The translations under genes were made by a program, and so were the position numbers. Positions 8,598-16,910 of a stretch of 64,000 nucleotides of DNA are shown here, piece after piece. Each line of letters opens with the position of its first letter. The stretch's first letter is position 1. Origin of the DNA: Vibrio ezurae NBRC 102218 (GTDB lineage Bacteria; Pseudomonadota; Gammaproteobacteria; Enterobacterales; Vibrionaceae). Location of the stretch: contig NZ_BATM01000007.1 of NCBI RefSeq assembly GCF_000467185.1, positions 1-64,000 on the forward strand, read 5' to 3'. Under the pieces are notes generated by a model. It was not told the DNA's origin, ran no database searches, and saw only the letters and a list, made by a program, of their open reading frames with translations.

Positions 8598-9566
8598 CTA
8601 ATATCGCCATGCGATAAAGCGGCTGATTTTTTGCCCTTGTGACATTTCAACGACTTTGATCTCTTTGACTTTCAAGCTAGTAAGCTTCTTCTTCATGCTA
8701 GAGACGTTTTCTTTTTTAGAGATTAAAGTGCTAAACCAGCCTACTTGATCTTTAAATAACGCGCTTTCATTGGCCATGTTTTTGATGAAGGCTTCTTCTC
8801 CGCCGGGACACCATAGCTCGGCTTTTTGTCCGCCAAAGTTAAGCCCTTTTTGCTGAGGTTTTAGTGCAGAGGCTTTAGCATTCATGCTTTGAGCGCCACG
8901 TTTCACTCGGTTTTTGGCAAGGTTGCTGGCTTTTCTTTGCGTGCCTAACTGCGCCTCTTTTAGTGATTTATGAAAAGGAGGGTTACACATTGTTAGGTGG
9001 TAATACTCACCCTCTTTAATGACACCTTGGAAAATATGTTTAGCGTCGGTTTGCAATCTGGGCGTGATCTTTCCTGATAAATGTGGATTTTGCGCCACAA
9101 TCTCACTGGCAACTTTAATTGATACTGGGTCGACATCACTGGCGGTAAAATGCCACTGATAATCGGTTGCGCCAATGATCGGGTAGATACAGCTGGCACC
9201 AGTGCCAATATCAAGCACCTTAATGGTCTCTGTCGTCCTTTCTAGCAGTTCGGCGAGGCGATGTACATAATCAGCACGGCCGGGGATAGGCGGGCATAAA
9301 TAGCCTTGCGGAATATCCCAAACACGCACTTGATAGTGTAATGCCAATAGCGCTTTGTTGAGCATAAGCACCGAATCAGGATCGCTAAAATTAACGGTTT
9401 TCTCACCCTTTGGATTTAAAACAATTTTACTCTTTAGCGCAGGTAGTGCTTTAACTAACGCATCAATATTGTATCGACCATGATGTTTGTTTTTAGGGTG
9501 TAGCCCAGCTTTAACTGCATGCTTTGGTGGATGTGCTTTGTTTTTGTTCAAGGTGTCGATACTCAA
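8598..9566 (-). CDS. rlmF: 23S rRNA adenine(1618)-N6 methyltransferase
   Basis: 322 residues. The enzyme methylates N6 of A1618 in 23S rRNA using S-adenosylmethionine. Diagnostic stretches are GLHPKNKHHGRYNIDALVKA, QGYLCPPIPGRADYVHRLAE, the SAM-binding VLDIGTGASCIYPII and the N6-adenine motif NPPF in TMCNPPFHKSLKEA. The length fits the family (E. coli YbiN about 308). The frame opens at a TTG (9566), with an in-frame stop four codons upstream and no ATG nearby, so a TTG start without a strong ribosome site is likely. It is monocistronic and convergent with the secretion-like operon. Confidence 0.93.
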   Translation of the reverse strand: MSIDTLNKNKAHPPKHAVKAGLHPKNKHHGRYNIDALVKALPALKSKIVLNPKGEKTVNFSDPDSVLMLNKALLALHYQVRVWDIPQGYLCPPIPGRADYVHRLAELLERTTETIKVLDIGTGASCIYPIIGATDYQWHFTASDVDPVSIKVASEIVAQNPHLSGKITPRLQTDAKHIFQGVIKEGEYYHLTMCNPPFHKSLKEAQLGTQRKASNLAKNRVKRGAQSMNAKASALKPQQKGLNFGGQKAELWCPGGEEAFIKNMANESALFKDQVGWFSTLISKKENVSSMKKKLTSLKVKEIKVVEMSQGQKISRFIAWRY

Positions 9567-9725
9567 TATTAGGTGTTAGTCCAGCAGGGCATACCTTAAC
9601 ATAATGAGCCTATCGCATAAATGAGCGCAGATCTCTGTTTGCGTACTTGTCATACAAATTGGATTTATTCGCTAAACACTGGTATCTTCGCGCGTCTTTT
9701 GTTGGTTGTTATCTGTTAAGGTTCT

Positions 9726-10598
9726 ATGCGCATTAATAATGTCTCTCAGGCAATTTTACTCTTAGTATTTGCTAATTTTTTAGCCTCATTGTCTGATGTC
9801 TCACTGAAAGTGCTCAATGGCGAAGTGCCGACGTTTCAATACGTCTTTATTCGTCAGGTGATGAGCTTGTTGATTATTGCGCCGTTATGGTGGCGACTGC
9901 CCAAAACAGAGCGTATGCAAGGGTGTGGCAAGATTAACTTTTGGCGCGCGCAGTTCATTTTAATTGGCAGTGGTTGCGCTATGGTAGCGATTACTCACTT
10001 AACCTTAGCCACAGCCAATGCGATGTTTTATGTCGCACCTTTGATGATGCTGCCTTTGTCGGTGGTGTTTTTACAAGAAGTACCACTGCTGAAAAAAATC
10101 ATCGCCACAGGTATTGGCTTTTTAGGTGTGCTGGTGGTGTTAAGGCCTGAACATTTTCATTGGGCGGCGATTATTGCTTTAGGCAGTGCGCTGGCAATGG
10201 CGGTAGGTAATATTTTAATTAAGCGTTTACCCAAACAGCAGTCGGTGGTTTCGACGCTGTTTTGGACTACGGCATTAACGATACCGGGCGCTTTGTTATT
10301 GGCGTTGCCACAATGGTCTGAAATTCATATGCGTCATATCTTTTGGATCACTGCCATTAATGTGTTTGTGCTCAGCTACCATGCATTAGTGGTGATTGGT
10401 TATCGAAAAGCGCCTGCAAGCCAAATTGCATTGGCTGAATACTCAGGCTTAGTGTTTGTGACTCTGTTTGGCATTATGTGGTTTGATGAAATCCCCGATA
10501 CCCTTACTGCCATTGGCATCGCAATGATTGTGGTGCCTTTAATGCCAATTCGTTGGAAAAGAAAAGCCAAGCCATTGGATGTAGTTTCTGAAGTCTAG
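9726..10598 (+). CDS. EamA/DMT-family membrane transporter
   Basis: 290 residues with about ten hydrophobic helices arranged as two EamA repeats (first from ILLVFANFLASLSDVSLKVL, second from AAIIALGSALAMAVGNILIK). This is the drug/metabolite transporter superfamily, in which substrates range from amino acids to drugs, so the cargo is not readable. The motif EYSGLVFVTLFGIMWFDEIP near the C-terminus is typical of the second repeat. AAGG precedes the ATG. It is a single gene, followed by a hairpin shared with the converging membrane-protein gene. Confidence 0.85.
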   Translation: MRINNVSQAILLLVFANFLASLSDVSLKVLNGEVPTFQYVFIRQVMSLLIIAPLWWRLPKTERMQGCGKINFWRAQFILIGSGCAMVAITHLTLATANAMFYVAPLMMLPLSVVFLQEVPLLKKIIATGIGFLGVLVVLRPEHFHWAAIIALGSALAMAVGNILIKRLPKQQSVVSTLFWTTALTIPGALLLALPQWSEIHMRHIFWITAINVFVLSYHALVVIGYRKAPASQIALAEYSGLVFVTLFGIMWFDEIPDTLTAIGIAMIVVPLMPIRWKRKAKPLDVVSEV

Positions 10599-10627
10599 CT
10601 TGAGGCTATTGAGCGTAAAAAATAACA

Positions 10628-10650
10628 AGGGCCCTAATTTATAGGGCCCT
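10628..10650. terminator. Hairpin between convergent genes
   Basis: AGGGCCCTA (10628-10636) pairs with TAGGGCCCT (10642-10650) around a five-base loop. It lies between the converging DMT transporter and membrane-protein genes. There is no long T-run on either side, so it may be a weak bidirectional terminator or an mRNA-stabilising hairpin. Confidence 0.6.
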
Positions 10651-10670
10651 AAATGTATCACTCTATCGGG

Positions 10671-11561
10671 TTATACCACTGAGATACGACGAATCAATCC
10701 CCAATACAAATTCTTCAATAGCAACAAAAAGCCAATCGGTATCAAAATCGTTTTTAATACGAACATAGCAATCAGCTTTAATAGGTTGACCACTAAAGAT
10801 TCAGTTTTCACTTTTAGCTCATCAAATTTATGTTGCAGATCTTTTTTAGTATCAGAGAAGCCATTGGTTACGCTGTCCCAGGTGTGCTTTACGCTGCCCA
10901 TAAAGCTGTCGTCTTGTTCTGTGGTATCAGAAGAGGTACCGCTCATTAGATCTTGATTAAATTGATGTAAATCAGTGGCGATAAAGTCCGTTTGTTGCGT
11001 GATTTGCTCGGTCTGTTCATTGAGAAACAAGGTATCGGCCATGCTATTGAGGAGCAATGTGCCTACCAATAAAAAGCGCGTAAAACACAAAATAAAAAAC
11101 GTTGGCTGGGTGTATTTGGTAAAGCGCGCCATTGGCACAACCCACAGCGTGACTAGGTAACTAATTGCACTTAACGCAATAGTGATGTTGACGATTTTAT
11201 TGGTAAATACATCCAACAAAATACGTTGCAAGCCAAGGGAGGCAAGGGCTGTGGTGAGCACGCCGGAAGTTGATTGCAGTATCTCTGTGGCAGGCGAGAG
11301 GATTTCACCGACGCTTAGCGTTACCACGGGTACATTAATTTCTGTGCCTTGTAGCACTGAAATAATGGCGTGAATACTACGTACCGAAGCAAAGGCAATC
11401 AGCCCTTGGTCGATAGACTCATCGAGTTTGAGCAGGGTGTAGTGATCGGCAAGATTAAAGATAGCAACCAGAGTCAGAGCCACGGCAATAATACTCAGTA
11501 AAATGCGATGTGACTTAGCAGAAATGGGCGCAGGTGGCGGTAGGCTGATAGCGTTACTCAT
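10671..11561 (-). CDS. Integral membrane protein of unknown function
   Basis: 296 residues, no family recognised. Hydrophobic segments lie near residues 20-38, 126-148, 156-176 and 255-285. Between the third and fourth is a hydrophilic stretch of about 75 residues rich in Gln, Asp and Lys with coiled-coil character (TDTKKDLQHKFDELKV-like region). A leading PPPAPIS segment is probably cytoplasmic. It is transcribed away from the aldo/keto reductase direction's end with a short intergenic gap. I see no enzymatic motif. The frame, codon use and ribosome site near 11575 support a real gene. Confidence 0.7.
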   Translation of the reverse strand: MSNAISLPPPAPISAKSHRILLSIIAVALTLVAIFNLADHYTLLKLDESIDQGLIAFASVRSIHAIISVLQGTEINVPVVTLSVGEILSPATEILQSTSGVLTTALASLGLQRILLDVFTNKIVNITIALSAISYLVTLWVVPMARFTKYTQPTFFILCFTRFLLVGTLLLNSMADTLFLNEQTEQITQQTDFIATDLHQFNQDLMSGTSSDTTEQDDSFMGSVKHTWDSVTNGFSDTKKDLQHKFDELKVKTESLVVNLLKLIAMFVLKTILIPIGFLLLLKNLYWGLIRRISVV

Positions 11562-11621
11562 GAATAAATCTCGTGTAAAGGCTGGGCGTACCCAGCCATT
11601 CGGGTATTAATGGATAGGGAT

Positions 11622-12674
11622 TTAATAAGGTGCAGGAAACTGTTTAATGACCTGCGTAATACGGGCTAGTGCTTGCTCATCAAGGGTAATATCAAACGCA
11701 GCAATGTTCTCTTTTAACTGAGACAAGTTAGTCGCGCCAATGATGCTTGAAGTCACGCCTTGCACGCTGTTACACCATGCCAGCGCCAACTGTGCGGGAG
11801 TGATATTTAAATCATGTGCAATTTGGCTATATTGCGCCACAGCTTGATGGGCAAGGTCGCTGCTTCGATAAATGCTGCTTGGGTTCATTAAGCTCCAGCG
11901 AGAGCCATCAGGGCGAGCGCCATTGGCATATTTGCCTGATAAAAGCCCAGTAGCCAGCGGTGACCAAGGTAAATAAGCGACATCATTGTGATGACAATGC
12001 TCAATTAAATACGGCCAGTCTTTTTGGCACAGTAAGCTAAATTCATTTTGAATAGAGACCATTTTTGGCAGGCTGTGCTGTTTGGCAAGCTCCAAATAAG
12101 TGCTGATTCCCCAAGGGGTTTCATCAGACAATCCGCAATGACGAATCTTACCTGCGCTGACACACTCTTGCAGGGCTTGTAAAATCTCCAACATCTGCGA
12201 ACGCTGCGCGGTTACGTCTACTTCATCAAAGCTAAAGGTATTTGGCCACTGCTTGCCAAAGTGCGGTGAGGTGCGGTTTGGCCAGTGTAGTTGATAAAGG
12301 TCGATATAATCGGTTTGTAGGCGTTGTAGAGACTTTTCTACCGATTGAATCACCGCCTCTGCGGTGATTGGGCCGCCATCTCTTACCCAATGCATACCTG
12401 GGCCTGCCACTTTAGTGGCAATGATGGTGTTTTGGCGCTGCGCTTGATGACGTGAAATCCAGTCGCCAATAATAGTTTCTGTTTTACCGTAGGTGTCAGG
12501 GGTAGCAGGAATGGCATACATTTCTGCGGTATCGATAAAATTAATGCCTTGTTCTAGCGCATGGTTAATTTGCAGATCGGCGTCTTGTTGATTGTTCTGC
12601 ACGCCCCAAGTCATGCTGCCTAAGCAGACACGTGATACTTGCAGGTCACTATGGCCAAGTTTGGCATACTCCAT
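11622..12674 (-). CDS. Aldo/keto reductase, Tas-like
   Basis: 350 residues. This is a soluble NADP(H)-dependent oxidoreductase of the aldo/keto reductase superfamily, (alpha/beta)8 barrel. The first strand and cofactor region read LGSMTWGVQNNQQDADLQIN, the catalytic Asp/Tyr pair lies in INFIDTAEMYAIPA, the Lys in TIIATKVAGPG and the His in LYQLHWPNRT. The C-terminal IIGATNLSQLKENIAAF binds cofactor phosphate. The sequence follows E. coli Tas closely across its whole length. Its physiological substrate is unknown. It is divergent from the EEP-family gene with about 40 bases between starts, so the two promoters overlap. Confidence 0.88.
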   Translation of the reverse strand: MEYAKLGHSDLQVSRVCLGSMTWGVQNNQQDADLQINHALEQGINFIDTAEMYAIPATPDTYGKTETIIGDWISRHQAQRQNTIIATKVAGPGMHWVRDGGPITAEAVIQSVEKSLQRLQTDYIDLYQLHWPNRTSPHFGKQWPNTFSFDEVDVTAQRSQMLEILQALQECVSAGKIRHCGLSDETPWGISTYLELAKQHSLPKMVSIQNEFSLLCQKDWPYLIEHCHHNDVAYLPWSPLATGLLSGKYANGARPDGSRWSLMNPSSIYRSSDLAHQAVAQYSQIAHDLNITPAQLALAWCNSVQGVTSSIIGATNLSQLKENIAAFDITLDEQALARITQVIKQFPAPY

Positions 12675-12715
12675 TTCGATCTCTCCTTATCCTGTTTATC
12701 TATTTAAGATACTCC

Positions 12716-13750
12716 ATGAAACTCGCTGAAACCAGTAACTTGGGTTATCGTGAAGGTATGCGTTGTGCTTACCACATGGACAAAGACACTTTGGCATTAC
12801 ATCAATTCAAGATCAGCACCTTTAATTTGTTCAATTATCTTAGCCCGCCGGGGGCATATTACGATTTTGAAAATATCTACAGTACTGAGCAATGGCACGC
12901 GAAACAGCGTTGGACGTCTGAACAAATTACCCTTAGTGACGCGGACATCGTTGGGTTTCAAGAGATTTTTAGTCCAGCTCAATTGCAAGCACAGCTGGCA
13001 GAATTAGGGTACATGTATTTTGCGGTTGTCGATGAACCTAAAATAGAAAATGATTATATTTATTCCGATCCTATTGTTGGAATTGCGTCACGTTACCCGA
13101 TAGTAAGCGCTAACCCAGTCGTTGGAGATAGGCTGGCGAGCGAAGAGCTTGGATTTGAGTTTAGTCGTGCCCCTCTTCATGCGGTGATTGAGTTGCCCGT
13201 TGTAGGAAAAGTAGATGTGTTTGTTGTGCACTTTAAATCTCAAAGGCCAAAACCACTGAGCATTGATAATACGCAGCTACTTGAAATAGAGCGCTGGCGC
13301 TCCACTATGCAGCGAGGTCTCGAAGCCCGTTTCTTAGGGGCATGTATGGCAGAGCGAAAATATCAAATGGGTTACCCCCAAATCTTGCTAGGGGACTTTA
13401 ATCGCGAGCTTAATAGTGCCGAATTTTCAAGTTTGACTTGCAATGTGCCGTTGCAGGATAGCCTTGGCCACCCGAACATGACTTCTTTAAGCAATGCATA
13501 TCTGCAAGATGCTAAGCAATTGTTACCTGCACCAATCTTACCTACGCCCACCCATTATTATGGGGCGAAAGGCAGTGTATTGGATTATGTGCTGTTATCG
13601 CACGAGTTTGACTACAACAGCGCCTCTTGTCTTTATGAGGTCACTGAGTATTCAGTGTCCGATAGCCATCTCATTAATCCTATTTATGCGATAGACCGCA
13701 TGGCCAGCGATCACGCTGTAGTCACGATTACATTGACTCAAAAGCAGTAA
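12716..13750 (+). CDS. Endonuclease/exonuclease/phosphatase (EEP) family hydrolase
   Basis: 344 residues from ATG 12716; later ATGs at 12758 and 12776 are possible because ribosome sites are weak. The EEP (DNase I-like) fold is shown by ISTFNLFNYL, VGFQEIFSP (the metal-binding Glu), VFVVHFKSQRP (catalytic His), ILLGDFNREL (GDFN motif) and MASDHAVVTI (SDH motif). No signal peptide is visible, so action in the cytoplasm is likely. Family members cut nucleic acids, sphingomyelin or phosphoinositides, and the substrate cannot be settled. It stands alone and is followed by an inverted repeat and then the fluoride riboswitch. Confidence 0.82.
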   Translation: MKLAETSNLGYREGMRCAYHMDKDTLALHQFKISTFNLFNYLSPPGAYYDFENIYSTEQWHAKQRWTSEQITLSDADIVGFQEIFSPAQLQAQLAELGYMYFAVVDEPKIENDYIYSDPIVGIASRYPIVSANPVVGDRLASEELGFEFSRAPLHAVIELPVVGKVDVFVVHFKSQRPKPLSIDNTQLLEIERWRSTMQRGLEARFLGACMAERKYQMGYPQILLGDFNRELNSAEFSSLTCNVPLQDSLGHPNMTSLSNAYLQDAKQLLPAPILPTPTHYYGAKGSVLDYVLLSHEFDYNSASCLYEVTEYSVSDSHLINPIYAIDRMASDHAVVTITLTQKQ

Positions 13751-13820
13751 TTCTATTGGAAATGGGTCAATGCTGTTATTTTGGTGTTTTTATCCTATTG
13801 ATAATTAAGGGCTTTAATTG

Positions 13821-13844
13821 AAAGTTTGTTTAAGCGCAAACTTT
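13821..13844. repeat. Inverted repeat AAAGTTTG/CAAACTTT
   Basis: Eight-base arms AAAGTTTG (13821-13828) and CAAACTTT (13837-13844) enclose eight bases. It lies after the EEP gene and about 85 bases before the riboswitch aptamer. It could end the EEP transcript or be an operator near the promoter of the riboswitch transcript. Confidence 0.45.
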
Positions 13845-13930
13845 AGTGAAACTCTCTTTTCATACCAGTAATGTTAGGTTGCATGTGAATTTGTTGTGAT
13901 CAAGCGCACCTTGACCTAGATTAATTGCAC

Positions 13931-13986
13931 AGGTGATGGGGTTCCACCTACTTAACCGCCAAATCATTGGCTGATGACTCCTACTA
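13931..13986 (+). ncRNA. Fluoride riboswitch (crcB motif) aptamer
   Basis: The sequence fits the fluoride aptamer base for base where it matters. P1 is AGGTG (13931) with CACCT, enclosing the conserved ATGGGGTTC loop. P3 is GCCA with TGGC around AAATCAT. The 3' end is CTGATGACTCCTAC. The loop GGGGT pairs with ACTCC to form the pseudoknot helix that builds the fluoride/Mg pocket. It is in sense orientation about 150 bases before the IscU-like gene, with no other gene between. The expression platform (13987-14135) shows no clear terminator, so the output mechanism is not resolved. In known cases fluoride binding turns the gene on. Confidence 0.93.
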
Positions 13987-14135
13987 AAATCGAAAGCAGT
14001 GACGTATTTATCTTAGGATAATTGTAGCTAGTACTATTATGGTGCTCGGTTTGGTAGGGTGTATCTTCAATTCTCATTCTGCCCATTCTTCACTGTTTTC
14101 CCAAGCTTAATTCATTTGTTAGAGCGGAAAACACT

Positions 14136-14828
14136 ATGCATTACACAAACGAAATTCAATCAATGTGCCCAATTCAACGTGGCGACCTACATGCTTCTTC
14201 TCCAATCCCAGTAGAAGGCCGCATGATTAACCCTAAAGAAGTTATTGCAATTTCTGGCCTAAGCCACGGTGTGGGCGGTTGTGCTCCACAACAAGGCGCT
14301 GCAAAACTAACTTTAAACGTTAAAGAAGGCATCATTGAAGAAGTGCTAATCGAAACTATCGGTTGTTCAGGCATGACTCAATCAGCAGCTATGGCGTCTG
14401 AAATTCTTACAGGCAAAACAATTCTTGAAGCAATGAACACTGACTTAGTGTGTGATGCAATTAACGTAGCAATGCGTGAAATCTTCCTTCAGTTCACTTA
14501 CGGTCGTACTCAATCTGCATTCTCTGATGGCGGTCTAGAAGTGGGTGAAGCGCTAGAAGATCTAGGTCAAACACTACGTAGCCAAGTGGGTACAAGCTAC
14601 TCAACTAAAGCTAAAGGCGTTCGTTACATGGAAATCGCTGAAGGCTACGTGACTAAAATGGGTCTTGATGAAAACGATGAAGTTATCGGTTATCAATACA
14701 TGAACCTAGGCAAGTTCATGAAAGCACTTGATGCTGGCGTTGATGCAGAAACTGCACTAGCTCAAGCAAGTGGTCAATACGGCCGTTTTGCAGAAGCTGT
14801 TAAAACTATCAACCCACGTCAACAGTAA
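14136..14828 (+). CDS. IscU/NifU-like Fe-S scaffold family protein
   Basis: 230 residues. The first half resembles the IscU/NifU N-terminal scaffold fold: GCAPQQGAAKLTLNVKEGII, then the cysteine-centred ETIGCSGMTQSAAMASEILT, and EAMNTDLVCDAINVAMREIF. Cys residues near 48, 80 and 107 are placed like the cluster ligands of IscU. The C-terminal part (residues 150-230) is specific to this family. It is co-transcribed with the GGGtGRT gene 17 bases downstream and sits behind a fluoride riboswitch. Codon choice is strongly biased (CGT, GGT, CTA), which suggests high expression. Cluster binding is inferred from the fold; the biological target is not known to me. Confidence 0.8.
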   Translation: MHYTNEIQSMCPIQRGDLHASSPIPVEGRMINPKEVIAISGLSHGVGGCAPQQGAAKLTLNVKEGIIEEVLIETIGCSGMTQSAAMASEILTGKTILEAMNTDLVCDAINVAMREIFLQFTYGRTQSAFSDGGLEVGEALEDLGQTLRSQVGTSYSTKAKGVRYMEIAEGYVTKMGLDENDEVIGYQYMNLGKFMKALDAGVDAETALAQASGQYGRFAEAVKTINPRQQ

Positions 14829-14845
14829 GCGAAGAGGACTGAATC

Positions 14846-15829
14846 ATGAACAACGCAACTCAAGCTCTATTAGCAGAAATGAACTTAAAATCTTTAGAAG
14901 AAGCGGCTGCTTATTGTAAAGAATTCGGCATTGATACCCGTGAACAAGTCATGGAAACTCAGCCTATCGCTTTTGAAAGTGCAGTAGACGCGTACACACT
15001 AGGTACGGCTTACGCATTATTCACAGACAGCAAATCTTCTATCGAAGCGGCAAATGCTATCGGTAAAGGTCTACAAGCATCTTGTAAACCAGGTAGCGTT
15101 GCTGACCAACGTCAAGTTGGTATCGGTCACGGTGCTCTAGCGGCTCGTCTTCTTGACGAAAAAAGCACATGTTTTGCTTTCCTAGCAGGTCACGAATCAT
15201 TTGCGGCTGCTGAAGGTGCAATCAAAATCGCACTTAACGTAAACAAAGCACGTACTACTCCATTAAAAGTTATTCTAAATGGTCTAGGTAAAGATGCGGC
15301 TTACCTTATCTCTCGTATCAACGGTTTCACTTACGTGAGAACTCAATTTGATTACGATACTGGCGAGCTAAAAGAAGTAGAACGTCGTCGTTTCTCTCAA
15401 GGTCCTCGTGGCGAGATTGATTGTTACGGTGCGGATGATGTACGTGAAGGTGTGGCTATCATGCGTAACGCTGGTGTTGACGTAAGTATCACTGGTAACT
15501 CAACTAACCCTACACGTTTCCAACACCCGGTTGCTGGTATCTACAAATCAGAATGTAACCGTGACGGTAAATCATACTTCTCTGTAGCTTCAGGTGGCGG
15601 TACTGGTCGTACTCTACACCCAGATAACGTAGCCGCAGGTCCTGCATCTTACGGTATGACAGATACTATGGGTCGTATGCACGCTGACGCTCAGTTTGCT
15701 GGTAGCTCTTCTGTACCTGCTCACGTAGCGATGATGGGCTTCATCGGCATGGGTAACAACCCAATGGTAGGTGCGTCAGTAGCACTTGCTGTAGCAGTAG
15801 ATGAAGCACTTAAAGCGAAACGCGCTTAA
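14846..15829 (+). CDS. GGGtGRT family protein
   Basis: 327 residues. It carries the family-naming motif SGGGTGRTLHPDNVAAGPASYG near residue 250 (the GGGTGRT heptad) and the Gly-rich HVAMMGFIGMGNNPMVGASV near the C-terminus. Further conserved parts are GKGLQASCKPGSVADQRQVG, and GHGALAARLLDEKSTCFAFLAGHESFAAAEGA, given here only by their key residues G, H, C and E. The family is conserved but its reaction is not established as far as I know. It is always worth reading with its partner, the IscU-like gene 17 bases upstream. GAGGA precedes the ATG, and codon use is again highly biased. It is presumably controlled by the same fluoride riboswitch. Confidence 0.88.
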   Translation: MNNATQALLAEMNLKSLEEAAAYCKEFGIDTREQVMETQPIAFESAVDAYTLGTAYALFTDSKSSIEAANAIGKGLQASCKPGSVADQRQVGIGHGALAARLLDEKSTCFAFLAGHESFAAAEGAIKIALNVNKARTTPLKVILNGLGKDAAYLISRINGFTYVRTQFDYDTGELKEVERRRFSQGPRGEIDCYGADDVREGVAIMRNAGVDVSITGNSTNPTRFQHPVAGIYKSECNRDGKSYFSVASGGGTGRTLHPDNVAAGPASYGMTDTMGRMHADAQFAGSSSVPAHVAMMGFIGMGNNPMVGASVALAVAVDEALKAKRA

Positions 15830-16097
15830 GCAAAAAATTCTGGAGGCTAGCAACTCTATACCTCTTATTTGTGTCATGGCATTGCGATGATACATGGCTA
15901 GCTTCTGGTTTAACGTCAATTTGGTTTATGAACTTATCCAAATTGACTATATGCCCAAATTTATAAGTGGATTTCTATCGCCGGATTGATACTTGTAATA
16001 ACGGTTGGCTAATCACTACCTCCATACAGGGATAGTATTTAGTCAGCATTATGGATAAAAAGTGATACCGCTCATTACTTTTTACCTGTGGGCATTC
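15830..16097 (+). ncRNA. Structured intergenic/3' untranslated region, possible RNA element
   Basis: The region between GGGtGRT and argO is dense in potential stems. 16007-16044 folds as a long imperfect hairpin (GGCTAAT with ATTTAGTC, and ACTA with TAGT around a 14-base loop). 16056-16063 TAAAAAGT pairs perfectly with 16077-16084 ACTTTTTA. ATGCCC near 15952 can pair with GGGCAT at 16090-16095 to close them. A factor-independent terminator follows directly. It may be the 3' end of the upstream transcript, a leader of argO with attenuation, or a processed small RNA. I recognise no known family. Confidence 0.4.
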
Positions 16098-16137
16098 AGA
16101 GCAAACTCATAGTCTTGGGTTTGCTCTTTTTCTTTTC
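16098..16137 (+). terminator. Rho-independent terminator
   Basis: AGAGCAAAC (16098-16106) pairs with GTTTGCTCT (16119-16127), followed by TTTTCTTTT. It ends the riboswitch/IscU-like/GGGtGRT transcript, or attenuates argO 80 bases downstream. Confidence 0.85.
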
Positions 16138-16218
16138 TAGAGCCACCCTTCTTAAAATTGCCATTTATGCACTTGAACTGTAAAGTTACCCACCATTTTT
16201 ATTGTTGTGGATACGGTC

Positions 16219-16818
16219 ATGTCGCCTTTTTTCTCAGGTCTTGCTATCGGCTTTTCTCTTATTTTGGCTATTGGTGCACAAAATGCCTTTGTGATTAAAC
16301 AGGGCTTAATGCGTCAGCATGTCTTTTGGGTGTGCTTGGTCTGCGCATGCTCAGACGCGCTGCTGATTTTTGCCGGTGTTGCGGGCTTTTCAGTGGTGGT
16401 AAACGCCTACCCGCAAGTAGAAGACATTGCCCGTTATGCCGGTGCCTTGTTTTTAGTCGTGTATGGGCTAAGCAGTCTTTGCTCGGCGGTTCGTAATAAA
16501 CACACTCTTGACCCTACTGCAAAAGCGCCATCCTCGTTAGCGAAAACATTAGCCGTTTGTTTGGCATTCACTTGGTTAAACCCACATGTTTATCTCGATA
16601 CCTTAGTTTTTCTAGGTTCTGTGTCTACCCAATATGGCGTAGATAAATATGAATTTGGCGCAGGCGCTGTGTGCGCTTCTTTTATTTTCTTCTTTGGTTT
16701 GGGTTATGGCGCAAGATTATTAACCCCTTACTTTAAAAAAGCCCATACTTGGAAGGTACTTGAAGGCGTAGTCGGGGTGACAATGCTACTGCTCGCCTTT
16801 GAATTATTGAGAAACTAA
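16219..16818 (+). CDS. argO: LysE/ArgO-family amino-acid exporter
   Basis: 199 residues from ATG 16219; an in-frame GTG lies at 16207. It has six hydrophobic helices. The family signature is at the start (GLAIGFSLILAIGAQNAFVI, KQGLMRQH), with WLNPHVYLDTLVFLGSVS in the middle, exactly where ArgO/LysE exporters have it. The E. coli ArgO protein (211 residues) pumps arginine out of the cytoplasm. Arginine against lysine specificity cannot be separated by eye. It stands alone after a terminator; an ArgP-type regulator gene is not in the window. Confidence 0.85.
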   Translation: MSPFFSGLAIGFSLILAIGAQNAFVIKQGLMRQHVFWVCLVCACSDALLIFAGVAGFSVVVNAYPQVEDIARYAGALFLVVYGLSSLCSAVRNKHTLDPTAKAPSSLAKTLAVCLAFTWLNPHVYLDTLVFLGSVSTQYGVDKYEFGAGAVCASFIFFFGLGYGARLLTPYFKKAHTWKVLEGVVGVTMLLLAFELLRN

Positions 16819-16910
16819 TACTGAACGTGCGTAACCGGTCATGCTAGCGGGGAAACCTACTTGATGGCGGCGTTACTGTGGTTGGTAAAAGCACAGACCA
16901 AGGAGTGACG

